A stretch of 64,000 nucleotides of DNA, from assembly GCA_014383445.1 (NCBI GenBank), contig JACNHV010000267.1, positions 25,622 to 89,621 on the forward strand. The letters are read 5' to 3'. Shown here one piece after another: positions 59,554 through 64,000 of the stretch; positions within the stretch are counted from its first letter, which is position 1, and each line of letters begins with the position of its first letter. Under the pieces are notes generated by a model, which had not been told where the DNA came from, did no database searches, and saw nothing but the letters and a program-made list of their open reading frames with translations. Source of the stretch: Candidatus Desulfobacula maris (GTDB taxonomy: Bacteria > Desulfobacterota > Desulfobacteria > Desulfobacterales > Desulfobacteraceae). The translations under genes and the position numbers were made by a program.

Positions 59554-60156
59554 ATGTTAAACAAAATTGTTATTGATTCTTTAGGACTATTTAAAAGCAT
59601 AATTTTAAATCCTGTTAGAATGTTTCAAAATATGAGAAAAGGTGAGTATGATTTTACAGTATATTTTTTGTTCTTAGCGAGCTGTTTAATTACGTTTTTT
59701 AAATCTTTTAGTAAAAAGAAATACAATAACAATTTTTTTTCAAATCAGGATATTAATGAAATTTTATCTTTTTTTAATATTCCACAAATTCAATGGCTTA
59801 TTACGCTTCTAAGTTTTATTTTGTTTATCTTTTTAATAGGGAAGTTTTGTAAATTTTTCTTAAAAAGGTATAATAAAAAAGATTTTACAGTGTGTTTTTT
59901 ATCTATCAGTAGTGCCGGAATATTGCTGCAAATCCTCTTTTTTATCCTTCACTATTTTTTATCTCAGCAGTCTATTTATATATTGAGGCACATAGCATTT
60001 GTTTGGATTGTCTGTCTTTCAATTATTGCAATAAAAAACAGTCAAAATACCTCTTATCCAAAATCAGGGATGATCTATATCCTCTCTGGGTTGCCTGTGA
60101 TTTTTATAACTGGTTTAACGGGACTTGCACCATATTTGTTGTGGCTTGTAATTTAA
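59554..60156 (+). CDS. Yip1-like multi-pass membrane protein, candidate immunity or RHS-associated protein
   Basis: The protein has 200 residues with five predicted membrane segments, beginning LFKSIILNPVRMFQNMRKGEYDF as in Yip1-domain proteins. Composition is strongly AT-rich, unlike the RHS gene before it, which suggests acquisition with the variable tip. In RHS loci the gene after the tip often encodes immunity; most are small soluble proteins but membrane forms exist. The role is inference. Confidence 0.6.
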   Translation: MLNKIVIDSLGLFKSIILNPVRMFQNMRKGEYDFTVYFLFLASCLITFFKSFSKKKYNNNFFSNQDINEILSFFNIPQIQWLITLLSFILFIFLIGKFCKFFLKRYNKKDFTVCFLSISSAGILLQILFFILHYFLSQQSIYILRHIAFVWIVCLSIIAIKNSQNTSYPKSGMIYILSGLPVIFITGLTGLAPYLLWLVI

Positions 60157-60255
60157 TTTGGGGAATTCCAGGGACATACATATTTCCTGTCAGAAGTTTT
60201 TTGACAAAAAGAACGCCGTTATCAAAAGTCTGGGAATTCTGGGGACAGTTTACTT
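60157..60255. other. REP-like/IS200-type remnant at the intron insertion site
   Basis: GGGAATTCCAGGGAC near 60161 and GGGAATTCTGGGGACAG near 60234 resemble sequences around REP-associated tyrosine transposases. The group II intron begins right after TTTACTT at 60255. No gene is seen in this 99-bp stretch. Confidence 0.4.
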
Positions 60256-60701
60256 GTGCGGCCGGGCAAGGTCGTGTAATTCGGCGGGTGGAAAGCCCGC
60301 CCCGGAAGGTAGGCCAACCACCGGGTAGCAAGTCCTTGGAGGTTCTATGGTAACAGAGAACTTTAAGCGTAGGACAGCGAGCAGATAGGCCGTAAGCCAG
60401 AAGGTTGAAGGGATTGAGCCCCGAAATTGTCGCGCCGGGAAGGACGACGCTCTAAGTATGGTGGAAGTCAACACAGGAAACACCGTTAAAGGCAAGGTGA
60501 AGCCTGCTTCCCCGGGGTCTGAGACCATGGCATGTCTGACATTATGATTACACGGCAACCCGGGAGGCCCTGTGCTTTCTCTTGAACTAAGAGTATGCCG
60601 GACAACTGAAGAGGGAGGAAGGCAAATGAGGCACAGGGAGTCGCATAGTTTCATAGTACCAATGAAGGCGGGTAATTCTGCTGGAGGAAAGGAGGCTACA
60701 C

Positions 60702-61390
60702 ATGGGAGCGCGGGGTGAGGAAACATCGACCGTTCACAGAAGCGGAGAACCGGTGACAACGAAATTGCGTCGCATAGCAGAGAAGGCCCGTAGAGAACCG
60801 AATTTTAAGTTCACCAGTCTGTATCATCTGATGAATGAGGAACTGCTACGGGGATGCTTTAAGCGGTTGAGGAACGATGCAGCCGCCGGCATCGACAAAA
60901 TGACCAAGGATATGTATGCCAAAGACTTGAGCGCCAATCTGTCAGATTTGATAGATAGGCTTCACCGGATGGCGTACAAACCGCAACCTGTCCGGCGCAA
61001 ATATATCCCAAAGCCAGGCAGTACCAAGCAACGTCCCTTGGGAATACCGTGCTTTGAAGACAAACTTGTCCAGGCGGGACTTGTGCGGATACTGGAATCA
61101 GTGTACGAGCAGGATTTTATAGAAAACTCGTATGGGTTTCGACCGCATCGAAGCTGCCATAATGCGCTCAGGTGTTTGAGCGAAGCAGTAGAGAACAACC
61201 CGACCAATCATATTGTCGAGGCCGATATTAAAGGCTTTTTCGATAACGTAGATCAGGAATGGCTGATGAAATTTCTGGCACATCGGATTGAGGATAAGAG
61301 AATTCAACGCATGGTGAAACGATTCCTTAGAGCAGGGGTAGAAGAGGATGGGAGTGTCATGATAAGTGATGAGGGAACACCGCAAGGCGG
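60702..61390 (+). pseudogene. Group II intron reverse transcriptase/maturase, N-terminal part (broken by insertion)
   Basis: The first 230 residues carry RT motifs 0-4 (FEDKLVQ, YGFRPHRSCHNAL, ADIKGFFDNVD, DEGTPQGG). The good start ATG follows AAAGGAGG. After GTPQGG the frame runs into an inserted element and stops at 61430. The C-terminal part continues at 61765, so precise removal of the insert restores one frame. The interruption lies between RT motifs 4 and 5. Confidence 0.85.
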
Positions 61391-61769
61391 ATTATGCAAA
61401 GAAAGTTATTATGCAAAGTATTTTACTTAAGTGTCTGTAAATATATAAATCATCTATAGATTTCTTTGCATAATATCACAAACTGAAAACTTAAGATAAT
61501 ACAGATTGATGGTATTATTTATGATAAATTAAATTTTTCAATAAAATTTGATTCAATGGTAAATGCTATTCGAATTTTTCAAAAAGCTAAGTATATTCTA
61601 TAATTAGAACGACTGGGTATCAATTTTTTGGAAAAGAAATATTTAACATTTCCAGGTTTTCAGATTTGGAATAGTCATTGATATTATGCAAAGTAAATTG
61701 AACAGAAACCTTGAAATTATTGGCTTTTTTCCAATTGCTTCGCATAATGATTTACTTCGCATAAGGCGG
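61386..61769. mobile_element. 374-bp non-autonomous element with nested 11-bp repeats inserted in the intron ORF
   Basis: The insert (61391-61764) is flanked by 5-bp direct repeats GGCGG (61386-61390, 61765-61769). It holds six copies of ATTATGC(A/G)AAG: direct at 61391, 61408 and 61683; inverted at 61464, 61738 and 61755. The end pairs are each 17 bp apart, and the internal copies are 73 and 71 bp from each end, so the layout is symmetric. It codes for nothing recognisable. Such subterminal repeats mark transposase or recombinase binding sites; the family is unknown to me. Confidence 0.82.
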
Positions 61770-62445
61770 TGTTATTTCACCGCTTTTGGCAAACATCTAC
61801 CTGCATTATACCCTTGATTTGTGGTTTGAGAAGGTCTACCAAAAGAGCTGTGCTGGCTTTGCCAGGTTAATCCGCTATGCTGATGACTTTGTTGTCTGCT
61901 TTCAGTACAAATCGGATGCAGCACGATTCCACAAAGAACTCGGAAAACGGTTGGGCAAGTTTAGGCTTGAGGTAGAACCAACGAAGACTAAGGTGATGGA
62001 GTTTGGAAGATTTGCTGTCCATAATGCAAAAAGAAGAGGGAAAAGGGCTGAGACATTTGATTTTCTTGGCCTGACTCACTATTGCGGAACAAGAAAGGAT
62101 GGTAAAGGGTTTCGGATGAAGCGAATGACATCCCGTAAGAAGTTTTTGGCAAAGCTGAAAATTTTCAAGGAATGGCTGAAGAAGGCCAGGACGTTGAAGA
62201 CCAAGGAACTTTGGGAAACAGCCAAAGCCAAATTGAGGGGTCATTATAACTACTACGGTGTAACCGACAATCTGCGCGGTATCGCGCGGTTTGGCAAAGC
62301 AGTGGAAAGCCTGCTGTTTAAATGGTTGAACCGTAGGGGGAAAAGGAACTGTCTCAATTGGGAAAAGTTCGAGAAAATGCTGAAGCGGTTTCCTCTACCG
62401 AAGCCACGGATCAGGGTCAGTATGTTTAACTTCTCCGTGAATTGA
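61765..62445 (+). pseudogene. Group II intron reverse transcriptase/maturase, C-terminal part
   Basis: Continues the split maturase: VISPLLANIYL (motif 5 entrance), the catalytic YADD in RYADDFVVC, thumb, and the maturase-specific domain (TLKTKELWETAKAKLRGHYNYYGV). Intact from 61765 to the stop at 62445. Without the insert both halves fit one frame; the insert is therefore recent relative to decay. Confidence 0.85.
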
Positions 62446-62604
62446 CTATGTGAGGAGCAGTGTGCGTAAATAGCGCAAGCACGGTTCTGAGAGGGGCCGG
62501 TACCAACTGTGGAGACAAAACGAGTAATTTTGTTTTTATGGGAGAAGCCGGTCTACTCGACAATTATTGACATATTGGAAGAAGTATAACGAACTTTTTC
62601 CCTA

Positions 62605-63423
62605 TTTGCCGTTTACGACGGTTCCGACGCTCTTCTTGCACGGCTCAAGTAAGTAGACAATCGGCATATGCCCATAGCTATGGAAACACAGGACTCAACC
62701 TATTACCTTTCCTATGACCAGGTTGGATCTCTTCGTGCTGTTGCAGATTCATCCGGTAAAGTGGTAAAACAAATCAGCTATGATACTTTCGGCTATATAC
62801 TGAACGACACAGACCCACCCTTTGAAATACCATTCGGCTTTGCCGGGGGCCTGCATGACAGAGATACTGGCCTTGTCAGGTTCGGCTACAGGGATTATGA
62901 TCCTGATACAGGAAGGTGGACAGCAAAAGATCCGATATTGTTTGCTGGCGGTGATACTGATCTGTATGGCTATGTCCTGAATGATCCGGTTAATTTTATT
63001 GATCCTGATGGCCAGATAGCCCAATCAATTGTTGCTGGTCTTATAGCCGGTGCAATAACAGGAGGGATAAGTTTTGTAACAGAACTTGCAACAGGCACCC
63101 CACTTTTAAATGCTGCAAAATCGGCTGTTATGTCTGGGACTACCAGTGCTGTTGCTGTCGGTCTCGCGGCAACAGGAGTAGGTGCTTTGTATGCTAGTAG
63201 TGCATCAGTTGCTATAAATGCAGCTATGCAAAAGATGTTAACAGGGGATGTAAATACGGCAAGTCTATTGTTTAGTGCTTTACCACCATCTGTTGGAGGT
63301 GTGATGTTAGGACAAGCAGGGTTAAAAGGGGCAACACAGGGCGTTGTTTCTGGTTTGCTTTCCGGGCCATCAACTGTTGCTGGGAACACATTTTTTTCTG
63401 AAAGTCCTCGACCATGCAAATAA
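62605..63423 (+). pseudogene. Displaced RHS C-terminal cassette: core end plus a second variable tip
   Basis: 62605-62680 resembles the RHS core at 58735-58800 at lower identity and has an in-frame stop near 62650. From about 62704 to 63004 the DNA is identical to 58830-59130, encoding the RHS core end through NDPVNFIDP. It then continues as a different tip (DGQIAQSIVAGL onwards): Ala/Gly-rich, hydrophobic and helical, 140 residues to a stop at 63421. The first usable ATG is 62668. There is no signal peptide or upstream core, so it is probably a silent cassette that can recombine into the complete RHS gene. A small gene follows. Confidence 0.78.
62690..63005 (+). repeat. RHS core segment duplicated (copy 2)
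   Basis: Near-identical to 58818-59131 (see copy 1). Identity ends exactly at GATCC(C/T), after which the tips differ. Left of 62690 the copies are visibly diverged. The sharp change marks a recombination or gene-conversion boundary. Confidence 0.92.
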
Positions 63424-63437
63424 CTCAGAGGAGGCAT

Positions 63438-63683
63438 ATGAATTATATTAATTTTAGAAAAAAATATTCACTTCTTATATATTATGGGCAATATTTTATC
63501 ATAACCTTGTCATTATTTTTAATGCTGATATGGAAAGCCGTCGTTTTATATGTGCTCGGAGGGATATTTCTTTTAAGCATCGGTGAGTACTTTTTTCTAA
63601 AGTGCAATCATTGTAATAATAGGCCAGGGGTTTTTTGGCGGCAGTTTCCTAAAAATTGTAGCCATTGTGGGAAAGAATTATAA
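63438..63683 (+). CDS. Small membrane protein with zinc-ribbon tail, candidate immunity gene of the second tip
   Basis: The predicted protein has 81 residues from ATG 63438, after AGGAGG 4 nt upstream. Two hydrophobic segments are followed by CNHCNNRPG and CSHCGKEL, two CxxC pairs that would bind zinc. It begins 15 bp after the displaced RHS tip, the usual immunity position. The family is unknown to me. It is intact although the cassette upstream lacks its RHS core. Confidence 0.6.
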   Translation: MNYINFRKKYSLLIYYGQYFIITLSLFLMLIWKAVVLYVLGGIFLLSIGEYFFLKCNHCNNRPGVFWRQFPKNCSHCGKEL

Positions 63684-64000
63684 CCAAACCCGATATTTTT
63701 TATCATTAATTTGTATTTTGGAAGCAGATCAAGAATTGGAAAATATAGAGATTCTATTCTGTTGAATATAGCAGTTAGCCCTACACCGTAAGAAATTAAA
63801 GGGACGTCTTACCTATTTGCTACAATAAAAGTTCTATCCCTAATATTTCACGGAAGGTTTAAAAAAGCTCTTTGGTAAGGATTTTTTGTTAGAAAAAGCC
63901 AAAATTATTTTTTAAGATGATCATATTTATGAAATTGTATTCTTTTAATGTAATGGATATTATTTTTGTCACACCAGTTCATCATCAGGTGCCTGCAAAA
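63684..64000. other. No gene recognised; REP-like motif
   Basis: The last 317 bases are AT-rich and contain no open frame with coding features. AAAGGGACGTCTTACC at about 63798-63813 resembles sequences found around REP-associated transposases, as at 60157-60255. Confidence 0.4.

Larger units (their letters stand above)
60256..62561 (+). mobile_element. Group II intron with interrupted maturase
   Basis: The 5' end GTGCG (60256-60260) follows the 5' exon and matches group II intron starts; domain V-like sequence (about 62454-62494, with GAGC and CGGTTCTG) and an end in ...CTACTCGAC at 62561 give the 3' end. It encodes a reverse transcriptase/maturase, now split. It sits between an RHS gene with its partner and a displaced RHS tip. 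Total 2306 bp, of which 374 bp is a later insertion. It can no longer make an intact maturase. Confidence 0.85.

Noticed and set aside
63684..64000. A CRISPR or tRNA at the right edge
   Set aside because: No repeat-spacer pattern, cloverleaf or T-loop motif was seen; only a REP-like motif near 63798.

Overview
The window looks like a chromosome segment of a strictly anaerobic, probably sulfate-reducing deltaproteobacterium of the Desulfobacterales type. This is inferred from gene content, not from a marker gene: a CCG-type Fe-S oxidoreductase, a glycine/betaine-reductase B-like protein, a PflA-like radical SAM protein, a PUFA-synthase-like megasynthase, wax-ester type lipid genes, and above all three genes that read only if an in-frame UGA is taken as selenocysteine. 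No rRNA, tRNA or CRISPR was seen.

Layout. 1-988: 3' part of a Sec-containing Fe-S oxidoreductase, closed by a strong terminator. 1148-4559: parA-parB and an IspH-UbiA fusion. 4563-6942: a PlsC-like acyltransferase and a sigma-54 activator on the minus strand. 7221-18800: one 3859-residue megasynthase (ER-like, KS, KS, AT, KS, three ACP, KR, DH), behind a near-perfect -24/-12 promoter and divergent from the activator. 18941-28556 (minus): a compact operon of wax ester synthase, ferredoxin, two paralogous acyl-ACP-reductase-like proteins, an alpha/beta hydrolase and an ABC1 kinase. 28872-37780 (plus): phasin-like and PhaR-like granule proteins, an unknown protein, patatin, an iron alcohol dehydrogenase-SCP2 fusion, acyl-CoA synthetase and a GMC oxidoreductase. 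Together 18941-37780 reads as a neutral-lipid (wax ester or related) synthesis and storage island, and the megasynthase next to it may supply an unusual acyl chain.

37827-51744 is mixed: a SelU-like selenoprotein, an NYN-LOTUS protein, a SNF2 helicase with a zinc-cysteine partner gene, a radical SAM protein, a hybrid histidine kinase, a MarR/cation-efflux pair with matching operators, a Sec-containing GrdB-like protein, a DUF4325-like protein and a DUF374 acyltransferase. Several decayed gene fragments lie among them.

51745-64000 is a mobile, AT-variable region. A 147-bp miniature element precedes a 2406-residue secreted RHS/NHL polymorphic-toxin-like protein with a membrane protein behind it. 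A group II intron follows, its maturase broken by a 374-bp element with nested repeats. Last comes a displaced second RHS tip whose core is identical over about 300 bp to the full-length gene, followed by a small putative partner gene.

The strongest unusual signals are: three UGA-Sec genes, each with a bacterial SECIS-like hairpin just after the UGA; the fused megasynthase whose three ACPs all carry Thr where Ser is expected; the AAR-like pair in which one partner has lost the catalytic Cys; and the RHS tip duplication with its nested mobile elements.
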